IMG/VR virus record: IMGVR_UViG_3300032235_000621
Location: 1 to 27,263 of that record
Length of the DNA: 27,263 nucleotides
Direction: 5' to 3' (one strand)
From: a virus
Position numbers and translations under genes: made by a program. Below are positions 1 to 6,337 of this stretch, one piece after another (the stretch's first letter is position 1; each line of letters opens with the position of its first letter). The notes under the pieces are model-generated. The model was not told the DNA's origin, did no database searches, and was given only the letters and a program-made list of their open reading frames with translations.

Positions 1-209
1 GCAATCGCCGACCCGCAGCCATACGTTTTAAATCTCGCATCTGTAATAATGCCATCTTCAACCTTTATCTGTAGTTTCATTACATCGCCTATCTAACCAC
101 ACGCTGGGGCGCCAACCATGCCGGTCCCAACGTGCGTGTCCTCCTTATCAAATGATCCCACATTTCGTGGGTTCTCGTAATGATCCACAACCTTTTCTGA
201 ATAGGCCAT
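1..209 (-). CDS. iscU: Fe-S cluster scaffold IscU, 5' part only, interrupted by an in-frame TAG
   Basis: IscU is the scaffold on which IscS builds [2Fe-2S] clusters before transfer to apoproteins. From the ATG at 209 (AGGAG six bases upstream) the reading begins MAYSEKVVDHYENPRNVGSF and continues through MVGAPACG, nearly identical to proteobacterial IscU as I remember it. Codon 39 is TAG (95-93), followed by ATA, GGC and then GAT-GTA-ATG, which resumes the family sequence DVMKLQIKV and reaches FKTYGCGSAIA at the edge. The ligand Cys37 and the second Cys (in YGCGS) are both present. The break lies between Gly38 and the conserved Asp that normally follows it. GC is about 48% by hand count, higher than the next genes, which fits recent acquisition from a host. 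Identity is near certain. Whether the gene works (recoding, restart, pseudogene or sequence error) is open. The 3' part lies outside the window. Confidence 0.85.
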
Positions 210-242
210 AGTTATCTCCTGAGTTTATTGTATAGTATTTAA

Positions 243-623
243 TTAGTCTTGTCTACGCTTCATGGCGCTTTTGGCCATGTTCGAAACAGTTTGTTCTGGA
301 TTGTCAGCTGCGGCCATATACTCTTCTGGATTATCAACTCGACTTTGAGAATCTGTGGTAAACTTAATAGTTTCTGGAGTAATGTTCTTAAGCATTTCTT
401 TAATTGAATCTTCAGCTTCATTGGCTGCAATTAAATTTTGGTAAGTAAAACCAGTCAGGCCAGTATTTGATATATACCGAATTACCATTGGAGTGGGTAA
501 TTCAGAAGCGATCTCTCCCCTGATGACTTTATTATGAAGAAGATTCAGAGCTGTGATTATGTTTCCATAATCACCTCTGTCTTGATTATCTTCGTCTTCT
601 TTAATAAAGTCTGAAGCTCTCAT
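243..623 (-). CDS. Putative internal head protein with capsid-targeting-like N-terminus
   Basis: This is a 126-residue soluble protein of unknown function. Its N-terminus MRASDFIKEDED resembles the T4 capsid-targeting sequence (MKTYQEFIAEA in internal protein III, from memory). I7-K8-E9 fits the hydrophobic-x-Glu site cut by the T4 prohead protease gp21. The rest is hydrophilic and mostly helical-looking, with a basic end (MKRRQD) and no membrane segment. Its ATG overlaps the stop of the preceding gene as TAATG, so the two are probably co-translated. It is the last gene before iscU, with a 33-base gap that holds the iscU ribosome-binding site. The head assignment is inference from the N-terminus and the late-gene setting. 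Confidence 0.6.
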   Translation of the reverse strand: MRASDFIKEDEDNQDRGDYGNIITALNLLHNKVIRGEIASELPTPMVIRYISNTGLTGFTYQNLIAANEAEDSIKEMLKNITPETIKFTTDSQSRVDNPEEYMAAADNPEQTVSNMAKSAMKRRQD

Positions 624-1294
624 TAACGACGCTCTCTGCCCAACTCATCGCTGCCAGCGGCAGCATCGGTGGCAGCAAATCCGTCATCCTCAGCATCTAA
701 ATCGCTGTCTAAGTCTGCTGGAGGTAACTGGCCTGACAATCCTTGATCACCGCCCATGCTCATAGCTTGGTCAGGTTGCTCACCTGCAAGTACTCGGGCA
801 CCATTATCTAACGCATCGCGGGCACCATTCAACGAATCCATTAATCCTTGTAGTGCTGCTGTAACTGTTTGCTTATAGCTGTCAGCTTGTGCAGTGCCGA
901 TTTGATCACGTATGGTATCTAGTAAAGGAGGAAGTTCTTCATTCATCATTTTACTAGCATCAGTGATCATGTCCTGAACGCTGTCTACCATGTCCTTGGC
1001 TGCTAGTACTGCTTCAGCTGTTTCCAACTCGCCTTCTAGTAGAGTTTCATGTTGATTAATCCACTCAGTTAGCCCTTCACGCACCATAAGCATTTCCATA
1101 TATTTTGGATTTTTTTCTGCTGTATGAGCGCCATAGCTCTTTCTAATAACATTCAGGCTTTCACCTAATGCAGCACTTAAACGCTGAGCCTTTGCGTAAG
1201 TTAAATTATCGTAGTCAATTGAAAAGCCAAAACGGCTTTCCATGACACGGTTCAATCGTTTTGTTTTTTGTGGTGCAAGTTCTTTTAAATTCAT
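623..1294 (-). CDS. Helical protein with acidic tail, candidate head core/structural protein
   Basis: A 223-residue protein. Residues 1-170 look strongly helical with no membrane segment. After about residue 175 comes a Gly/Asp/Ala-rich acidic tail (DLDSDLDAEDDGF). The start MNLKELAPQKTKRLNRVMES and the phrase RFGFSIDYD remind me of a protein conserved near virion genes of marine T4-like phages, but I cannot name it. Size and acidity are in the range of T4 prohead core proteins such as gp22 (269 residues), which is only an analogy. It overlaps the upstream gene by ATGA and the downstream one by TAATG, placing it inside a late operon. Function unknown. Confidence 0.65.
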   Translation of the reverse strand: MNLKELAPQKTKRLNRVMESRFGFSIDYDNLTYAKAQRLSAALGESLNVIRKSYGAHTAEKNPKYMEMLMVREGLTEWINQHETLLEGELETAEAVLAAKDMVDSVQDMITDASKMMNEELPPLLDTIRDQIGTAQADSYKQTVTAALQGLMDSLNGARDALDNGARVLAGEQPDQAMSMGGDQGLSGQLPPADLDSDLDAEDDGFAATDAAAGSDELGRERR

Positions 1295-1812
1295 ATTAAG
1301 GTTTCCCAGATTTTTATATATTTAGCCGTTGCGATTCTTTTTTCCAATTCTTGACGAGCAGGCCCGAATTTTAATTTAAAATCATAATATCTTGCGTACC
1401 ACAATTGTGCTTTAAACGGATCTTTTTTATTCTTATTTGTTAATTTGTCAGTGTAGAATTCTAATTCATCATAGACTCGGGCCACTTCGATATCTGCTGT
1501 CAGTAACCCATCCGCTGTTTTATAATATTGCATTTTAGTAAGAACGGTATATAGCACCGCAGCAGGTTTACTATAAAATGTATGAATTAATTTATTATCT
1601 TTGATAACTTTATACCTATGTGTGCCCAAGTTAGTTATTACATAATTTCCGATGACCCATTGATTATTGTTTATGGGCACTAGTACAGGTTGATTTAGAG
1701 CATATCGAATATAATTCAGTTCTTTTTTTGCCCAAATGTTTACTTTAGATACACCAAGGTTTACTATTAATTTACCTAGCTCGTTTTTTGTATATGATTC
1801 GACCGTTTTCAT
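1291..1812 (-). CDS. Hypothetical phage protein
   Basis: A 173-residue basic protein rich in Lys, Tyr and Asn, which I do not recognise. Residues 45-85 read as alternating strands (VLVPINNNQWVIGNYVI, then HRYKVIKDNKLIHTF), possibly a small beta domain. Residues 105-173 look helical. No signal peptide, membrane segment or catalytic motif is visible. The ATG at 1812 lies inside the 3' end of the preceding small gene (41-base overlap in another frame) and has only a weak A/G-rich stretch in front of it, so translation may depend on coupling. The 3' end overlaps the next gene by ATGA. Confidence 0.6.
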   Translation of the reverse strand: MKTVESYTKNELGKLIVNLGVSKVNIWAKKELNYIRYALNQPVLVPINNNQWVIGNYVITNLGTHRYKVIKDNKLIHTFYSKPAAVLYTVLTKMQYYKTADGLLTADIEVARVYDELEFYTDKLTNKNKKDPFKAQLWYARYYDFKLKFGPARQELEKRIATAKYIKIWETLI

Positions 1813-1984
1813 TTTTTCTTGTTAATAGATTTTTATTCACTAATTGATTAGCCATATGTTGTTGTCTGTCATCCATATCACCTTTAGCCATTACAGGTGT
1901 TTCTTCGTCAAATTGAGACAGCATGTCTGCTTCCTCATTTGTGATGGCCACATTTATATTTTGCGTAAGTTCTACGATTTTCAC
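1772..1984 (-). CDS. Small hypothetical protein with winged-helix-like C-terminus
   Basis: A 70-residue protein starting with GTG, overlapping the upstream stop (GTGA). It begins MKIVELTQNINVAITNEEAD. The C-terminal half (QLVNKNLLTRKNENGRIIYK) reads as a helix followed by a basic beta-hairpin ending in a G-R-I-I-Y strand. This is the layout of the recognition helix and wing in small winged-helix proteins, so nucleic-acid binding is possible but unproven. It lies in the late operon between a coiled-coil membrane protein and an unknown basic protein. Confidence 0.6.
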   Translation of the reverse strand: MKIVELTQNINVAITNEEADMLSQFDEETPVMAKGDMDDRQQHMANQLVNKNLLTRKNENGRIIYKKRAR

Positions 1985-2244
1985 TTTGATGCCAGATGAA
2001 TTAACAGGGTAATAATGGCTGTAAACATAACCCCAACTATAGTAGTTCCAATGGTTATCATTTGTTTATTAATGCCACCTGTCTTATTGGTGATACTGTC
2101 TTTAATTTCTACAACGTGACGCTCAATGACCGTCATCCGCTCGTCCAGATTGTCTAGTTTATTTTCCAAAGCTGCATACCTTTCCGCACAAAGTTCTACG
2201 TGCGCTTCAAGGTTCTTCTTTTCAATGTCGGTGGTTTTGCTCAT
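1981..2244 (-). CDS. Coiled-coil protein with C-terminal membrane anchor (XhlA/holin-like)
   Basis: An 87-residue protein with two parts. Residues 5-55 are a hydrophilic heptad-like helix (ERYAALENKLDNLDERMTVI). Residues 60-85 form one hydrophobic transmembrane segment (MITIGTTIVGVMFTAIITLL) with a short tail HLASK. Coiled coil plus one C-terminal membrane helix is the layout of the haemolysin XhlA family and of small phage lysis or membrane-tethering proteins. A lysis role is plausible, but no endolysin lies beside it here. An AAGG element precedes the ATG. Its stop overlaps the GTG of the next gene. Confidence 0.65.
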   Translation of the reverse strand: MSKTTDIEKKNLEAHVELCAERYAALENKLDNLDERMTVIERHVVEIKDSITNKTGGINKQMITIGTTIVGVMFTAIITLLIHLASK

Positions 2245-2320
2245 ATTACGCCTTATATAGCGATGCTTTAATTTGTTGCCTGAATATGCCGTGAAGAGAA
2301 GCCTTAATGGTGCCGTAGCA

Positions 2321-2725
2321 TCAACTAATATTTAGCTCATCTACGGCAGAAAAATATATGTTTTTTAATATCCCATAGCTATGGAAAATCGGTAGCATGA
2401 ATCTGGCAGATTCGTCCAACCCAGTTATCACCGGCACTTGTTCAAAATCTTCATATAATTGATCCACAGTGTAGATATTTTGTTCGCTGGCAAATTTAAA
2501 TATCCAAACTTTTTGCATGGTTTGATAAAACTCTCCGAAAATTTTACTGACGCCATCCATGTCTGATAAAAGCTCGGGTCCTCCTAAAATTATAGGCTGA
2601 GTTTTTAAACCCAATACCTGCAAAACTGTTTCCCAATTTCGTTGCTGATTCCGTTCAAGACTATCACCTCTGATTATATCAGTGGGTGTTATATCTACCA
2701 GAGTAGCACACATAAAAGAGTTCAT
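2321..2725 (-). CDS. Conserved hypothetical late protein
   Basis: A protein of about 134 residues starting MNSFMCATLVDITPTDIIRG. I rejected an upstream in-frame GTG at 2755 because it lies inside the terminator stem. The ATG at 2725 comes exactly five bases after a perfect late-promoter octamer (2738-2731), so the late transcript would have almost no leader; an ATG four codons later is the alternative. The sequence is globular, with no membrane segment, and contains NWETVLQVLGLKTQP and FEQVPVITGLDESARFMLP. Similar proteins seem familiar from marine T4-like phages, but I cannot assign a role. It heads a run of small late genes that continues toward iscU. Confidence 0.65.
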   Translation of the reverse strand: MNSFMCATLVDITPTDIIRGDSLERNQQRNWETVLQVLGLKTQPIILGGPELLSDMDGVSKIFGEFYQTMQKVWIFKFASEQNIYTVDQLYEDFEQVPVITGLDESARFMLPIFHSYGILKNIYFSAVDELNIS

Positions 2726-2730
2726 GAAAA

Positions 2731-2738
2731 TATTTATA
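2731..2738 (-). promoter_or_regulatory. T4-type late promoter octamer TATAAATA
   Basis: An exact match to the T4 late consensus recognised by gp55-RNA polymerase. It lies between a rho-independent terminator and the start of the next gene, so it restarts transcription there. The octamer is followed by TTTTC and then ATG, placing the expected +1 on or next to the start codon. Confidence 0.75.
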
Positions 2739-2744
2739 ACCAAC

Positions 2745-2772
2745 AAAAAAGGCACTATAAAAGTGCCTTTTT
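2745..2772 (-). terminator. Rho-independent terminator
   Basis: A perfect 11-base-pair stem (AAAAAGGCACT / AGTGCCTTTTT) with a five-base loop. On the minus strand it is followed directly by T residues. It sits 20 bases after the stop of the small late gene at 2792-3199 and would end that transcript. It is symmetrical enough to work in both directions. Confidence 0.85.
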
Positions 2773-2791
2773 GTTTTAGTTTAAGCTAAAA

Positions 2792-3199
2792 TTACTCAGC
2801 TAGACGTAGTCCAGGCTGTGTAACTACAACACCAGTTGTGTTGTAACCAGCGGCTGTAGCAGCACGGATGTTAGCTTGTAGGTCTGTTGCATTCCAAGCT
2901 GATTCTTCAACAAGAACGCTTAGAAGACCGTTTGTAACTGCACCGTTGTTTGCTGTACCAACTTGGTAAGCTAGCAATGTAGCATTCAATCCAATAGTGC
3001 GTAGGATTGTTTCAACGCCTTCGCCTGTACCAAATTGTGTGGTCATAGAAACGTTAGAGTTGATAGCAAAAGCCTGAACTGGCTTGCCGATACCTGTGCT
3101 GATCAATACGTTTGCACTTGATGCTTCTGTGCTTAGAGCAATGTTACCAACGCTGACTACGTTTTGTGCATTACCATTTGTACGTGTAAAAACTGCCAT
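2792..3199 (-). CDS. Small, probably abundant virion protein
   Basis: A 135-residue protein rich in Ala, Thr, Val, Asn and Gly, with one Trp and no Cys, typical in composition of beta-rich phage surface proteins. It starts MAVFTRTNGNAQNVVSVGNI, contains the helical-looking ATDLQANIRAATAAGY and ends TQPGLRLAE. No signal peptide or membrane helix is visible. It is an isolated transcription unit with a perfect late promoter 43 bases upstream, AAAGGA before the ATG and a strong terminator after the stop. That arrangement suits a protein needed in many copies, such as a capsid decoration or small fibre subunit. The family itself I do not recognise. Confidence 0.7.
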   Translation of the reverse strand: MAVFTRTNGNAQNVVSVGNIALSTEASSANVLISTGIGKPVQAFAINSNVSMTTQFGTGEGVETILRTIGLNATLLAYQVGTANNGAVTNGLLSVLVEESAWNATDLQANIRAATAAGYNTTGVVVTQPGLRLAE

Positions 3200-3241
3200 T
3201 TTATTTTTCCTTTAAAAATTCTGCGACTTAACGCATGTAAT

Positions 3242-3249
3242 TATTTATA
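3242..3249 (-). promoter_or_regulatory. T4-type late promoter octamer TATAAATA
   Basis: An exact late consensus on the minus strand, 42 bases before the ATG of the small virion gene. It leaves a normal leader of about 37 bases that contains AAAGGA. It lies just after the stop of the ligase-like gene. Confidence 0.85.
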
Positions 3250-3255
3250 CCAAAG

Positions 3256-4563
3256 TTATTTTTTCCACTGCTTAGGGGCAGTAAAATTAGCTTTACTAAA
3301 CTCAATTCTATCAACTAACTTAACTGCTCCGCCGTCGTGTCCGATAGCAACAAAGCCTTCAGGCGCTGTTACTCGATATCCGTTGTCAGTTTTTAAGAAA
3401 GTGCCTATATTTTCAATTTGCTGCATCTTTTGTAATAGCATTACTTTGGCTTCAACTATCCGTTTATATATGGCAAGAATTCCCAGCAATATGTTACTGT
3501 TATCAGCCATGAACTGTTCTTTATCCTGTATCTTTTGTATACGGGCAGCAGCAGCAGGACTGTCGGGCCCACCTTTTAGTTTAGCAATCTCTGCTTCCAT
3601 TTTACCTTTGTAAAATGTCAGGAAATTCTTCAAGAATGTTGTGGGGTCGCCTACCTGTGTTCCACCACGCACCATGTTATTAATGAAAGGTTTAATGTAA
3701 GTGGCAAATTCTGTCATTTCTTCGTCGCCGCCTTTAGTAGTGCGGCCAGTAAAGATAATACGATTAAAGTCTTTTTCCTTAATTTTCTTGAATGTTGTTG
3801 CAGCAGCAGTCAATGTACCTTTGATCCTTGCATCTTCGTCGGGTGTCAAACTGGCTCTACCAGTAAAATCTTTATATGTGGCATCGTCATACCACACAGC
3901 ACTGTTAGGTTGCAACCCTGCCACCGAGGCTCCAAATACAGCCTGCATATTAGGCAAACTATCGCCTTCATAGGCTGTATGAAAAATTATACCTATTTTA
4001 GCTTTTTCAATTCTTTTGCCTAATTCACTGTTTACAGGCACTGCATAGGTAATAGTGTTAGGAGTAAAAATATAACATTCTTCAGTGCCAGCGCCGCTGG
4101 GCAAAGCAGCAGTCGTAACATCACCGGGAGCAAACATTAAGTCGCCTTGCAGCACATTGCCTATGCCTAATTTACTCAAATATTTTAAGGCAATAGTAAG
4201 TTTGTTGGCCAGACCTTCCTGAGCTCCATAAAAGTTTCTAATATCTTTTGCACTTTTGCATAGTTTAGGTTCATTTTTAGAAAATACGCTTTTTGTACCT
4301 ACAAAAAATTTACCATCCAATGGATCAGTGCCGCAGATGATAGCAGGAGCTCCGTCCCATTTTACTGTAACTTTAACTGGTTGACCTTCTCCTTGTGCAA
4401 ACATTCTGCGAAGGCCTTCCATATAGTTGAGTGCTTTTTGTGCGCCCAAATAACCTTCATTATAGACAAGGTCTTCCACATGTTCTAAGTGTACATTTTT
4501 GCCTTCTGCTGCTTCACATAATAACCATGCCGCAGGAGCTTCTTTAATTTCAAATAATTTCAT
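3256..4563 (-). CDS. Ligase-superfamily-like nucleotidyltransferase with capsid-targeting N-terminus
   Basis: A 435-residue protein. Several motifs of covalent nucleotidyltransferases (DNA/RNA ligases, capping enzymes) occur in the family order. These are motif I K68-W-D-G (candidate AMP-accepting lysine), a motif III-like Q139-G-D-L, a motif IIIa-like IIF194HTAYEG, motif IV E402-G-F-V and motif V V-K415-L-V-D-R. About 200 mainly helical residues lie between IIIa and IV, longer than in standard ligases. Motif III has Asp where Glu is usual. The N-terminus MKLFEIKEAPAAW looks like a capsid-targeting peptide with an I-K-E protease site. I believe the family is catalogued as a phage domain of unknown function. 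The start overlaps the upstream stop as ATGA, and the stop lies just before a late promoter. Substrate, activity and packaging are inference. Confidence 0.6.
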   Translation of the reverse strand: MKLFEIKEAPAAWLLCEAAEGKNVHLEHVEDLVYNEGYLGAQKALNYMEGLRRMFAQGEGQPVKVTVKWDGAPAIICGTDPLDGKFFVGTKSVFSKNEPKLCKSAKDIRNFYGAQEGLANKLTIALKYLSKLGIGNVLQGDLMFAPGDVTTAALPSGAGTEECYIFTPNTITYAVPVNSELGKRIEKAKIGIIFHTAYEGDSLPNMQAVFGASVAGLQPNSAVWYDDATYKDFTGRASLTPDEDARIKGTLTAAATTFKKIKEKDFNRIIFTGRTTKGGDEEMTEFATYIKPFINNMVRGGTQVGDPTTFLKNFLTFYKGKMEAEIAKLKGGPDSPAAAARIQKIQDKEQFMADNSNILLGILAIYKRIVEAKVMLLQKMQQIENIGTFLKTDNGYRVTAPEGFVAIGHDGGAVKLVDRIEFSKANFTAPKQWKK

Positions 4564-5279
4564 AGTTTACTTAATTGTCTATTTAAAAATTGTGCCATTT
4601 CGGGACTTGCTTCTTTTTTGCTACCAAAATACACCCATCTGTCGTCGTCAGTAAGAGCAAAGTCTGTGTTTTTATATCGCAAAATTAACGGGTCTGCAGA
4701 ATTAACCACTGACACACTTTGAGCAATCCCGGGCGCAGGTTCGTCAGTTCGTTTTTTCTCTGCTCGGGCAATATTTTCTTGATTTTGTGATACCCATATT
4801 GCAGCATTGGATCTTATTTTTGTTATTTCCTTAAAATAATTTAATGCAGTCTGTCTATCTATTTTATTAGGCAGTGGTTCAAAAGGCAAAGTTTGTGCTA
4901 TATAGGATTTAATTTGCGGCTCTTCACCGCCTGCAAAAAATTCAAAAGCAAACATCCGCATATCATTTCTAACAGCCGTCGGATTAAAACTAGTGGGATC
5001 ATCCAGGTTCATGCCCTGATCTGCCAATCGAGTCTGGAAATATGCCAAAGCTTGTTTAGGCAATTCCTCGTTGATATCGGCTAAATTTTTTTTAAGTGAG
5101 TCTGTTTGGCGCTGCGCCCGTTGTGCTCTAGTTCCTACATCTCCTGATCCACCAGCTAGCCGGTCTAATAGGCCAATAGTTCCAGTTGCGGTGCCTCCTG
5201 CTATTTGGCCCAGGCCGCGGCCCACATTCTTAATACCTTGCCATACTCCGGCTTCAGTGATAACTTCATTTACTTTCAT
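4560..5279 (-). CDS. Putative internal head protein with capsid-targeting-like N-terminus
   Basis: A protein of about 239 residues starting MKVNEVITEAGVWQGI. The ATG at 5279 is preceded by AAAGGA at six bases, so I prefer it to an in-frame GTG six codons upstream. I7-T8-E9 fits the hydrophobic-x-Glu cleavage rule of T4 prohead protease. A Gly-rich segment (GRGLGQIAGGTATGTIG) follows, then a helical middle part. The C-terminal domain has strands (LILRYKNTDFALTDDDRWVY) and ends in a helix (SPEMAQFLNRQLSKL). Its stop overlaps the start of the ligase-like gene, so the two are translated together and may be packaged together. The molecular function is unknown. Confidence 0.6.
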   Translation of the reverse strand: MKVNEVITEAGVWQGIKNVGRGLGQIAGGTATGTIGLLDRLAGGSGDVGTRAQRAQRQTDSLKKNLADINEELPKQALAYFQTRLADQGMNLDDPTSFNPTAVRNDMRMFAFEFFAGGEEPQIKSYIAQTLPFEPLPNKIDRQTALNYFKEITKIRSNAAIWVSQNQENIARAEKKRTDEPAPGIAQSVSVVNSADPLILRYKNTDFALTDDDRWVYFGSKKEASPEMAQFLNRQLSKL

Positions 5280-5517
5280 TTGAAATCCTTTTAACACCGC
5301 GGCTAAATTTAGCTGTATCTTGGGCCCTGATGCTGTTTATTAATCTACGTTCTAATTCTTCTGCTTGTTCTTTATCGTAGTTTTCACGAATAAAGTTAAT
5401 AAGATTAATGGCTCCAGTAATGACGTGATTGGCTCGGCTTTCCACAAGATTCTCTTTATCTTTGTGTAATCGTAATGAATCTAGTTCTTCTAATAAACTA
5501 CGAGTTTTTTTCTGCAA
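5266..5517 (-). CDS. Small helical late protein, TTG start
   Basis: An 83-residue, almost wholly helical, highly charged protein (ANHVITGAINLINFIRENYD; EQAEELERRLINSIRAQDTA) with a basic C-terminus. It starts at TTG, with GGAG eight bases upstream and a perfect late promoter 23 bases upstream; no ATG fits. An ATT just before the TTG is the alternative. It is the first gene of the transcription unit that continues into the two capsid-targeted proteins, and it overlaps the next gene by 14 bases. It feels familiar from marine T4-like phages, but I cannot name it. Confidence 0.65.
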   Translation of the reverse strand: MQKKTRSLLEELDSLRLHKDKENLVESRANHVITGAINLINFIRENYDKEQAEELERRLINSIRAQDTAKFSRGVKRISNESK

Positions 5518-5539
5518 AATACTGGCTCCAGATTAACTA

Positions 5540-5547
5540 TATTTATA
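5540..5547 (-). promoter_or_regulatory. T4-type late promoter octamer TATAAATA
   Basis: An exact late consensus on the minus strand in the 40-base gap after the SGNH-like gene. The expected +1 near 5534 leaves a short leader with GGAG ahead of the TTG start. Confidence 0.85.
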
Positions 5548-5557
5548 TCTAATTATT

Positions 5558-6337
5558 TTATAACCCATTTAGGTCCTTTAATATATTGTTCCATGTCAAT
5601 TCTCGATCCCAATAAAAAGGAATCCAGTTTGTTTCCTTAATTGTAGTAGTTAATCGATCTAGTCTGTTTTTTGAATAATAATAGGGTATTTTTGGCAATA
5701 AAAAATTAATAATCCACTCAAGATGGATTATAGGACTTGGTTGTACTTCATTCATTCTTATTTCTTTATAAATTTCTTTAAGGCTAAACTCCATCATTCC
5801 TTTCCACGGTGTGTCCCAAACCCATCGATCGTCGACTAAAATATCTTTTTGTTTTTCTGTAAGCTGGCAATCTTGAGTTAAAAAGAAATAATAGTTACTA
5901 TCTTTAAGCAATTGTTTAACTAGAAACATATTATTGAATAGTCTTAATTTTGCTTGTTCTTGTTGTATATAAAAATTATGATAATTCTTAACTTCTTGCA
6001 ACTTACTATCACTGCTTAACCACCAAGTTCTGCCAGATTGATGCACATAATTTGCGCCATATACTGCGTCGGATTTTATTGCTTCTTCCCATATGTTGTT
6101 TTCGATTACTTTGTCGAATCTATTAGGATGTGGCCATTGAATTAAAAATATACCGTGTTTGTCTTTTATGTATTGGTCAACAACGGCTGTAGTTAAAAAC
6201 TCGCTGCCTGCGCCTATACCCGACATATTGATCACTTCACAATTATCATATATTGCAGATAATAATGCAGGCCATTCTGGCCATATATGGTTGGCTGCAT
6301 AACCGTCCCCAAAAGTAAAGATTTTAAATTTTTCCAT
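5558..6337 (-). CDS. SGNH/GDSL-like protein lacking the usual serine
   Basis: A 259-residue protein. The start KIFTFGDGYAANHIWPEWPA and the later VINMSGIGAGSEFLT and IFLIQWPHPNRFD follow blocks I-III of the SGNH-hydrolase-like proteins common in phages (usual block I: FGDSFT). Here block I reads G10-D11-G12, with Gly in place of the nucleophilic Ser, so classical hydrolysis is doubtful and a binding or altered role is possible. The rest is rich in Trp, Tyr, Lys and Ile. It is the third gene of the cassette with the radical SAM and sulfotransferase-like genes and overlaps the latter by 14 bases. A late promoter follows it. The assignment rests on pattern only. Confidence 0.5.
   Translation of the reverse strand: MEKFKIFTFGDGYAANHIWPEWPALLSAIYDNCEVINMSGIGAGSEFLTTAVVDQYIKDKHGIFLIQWPHPNRFDKVIENNIWEEAIKSDAVYGANYVHQSGRTWWLSSDSKLQEVKNYHNFYIQQEQAKLRLFNNMFLVKQLLKDSNYYFFLTQDCQLTEKQKDILVDDRWVWDTPWKGMMEFSLKEIYKEIRMNEVQPSPIIHLEWIINFLLPKIPYYYSKNRLDRLTTTIKETNWIPFYWDRELTWNNILKDLNGL

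Noticed and set aside
84-98. TAG reassigned to an amino acid throughout the phage
   Set aside because: The HNH gene ends at TAG exactly at the uvsW stop, and readthrough in iscU would insert three residues into an invariant loop.
2713-2755. GTG at 2755 as start of the 2321 gene
   Set aside because: It lies within the stem of the terminator and upstream of the late promoter, so a late transcript would not contain it.
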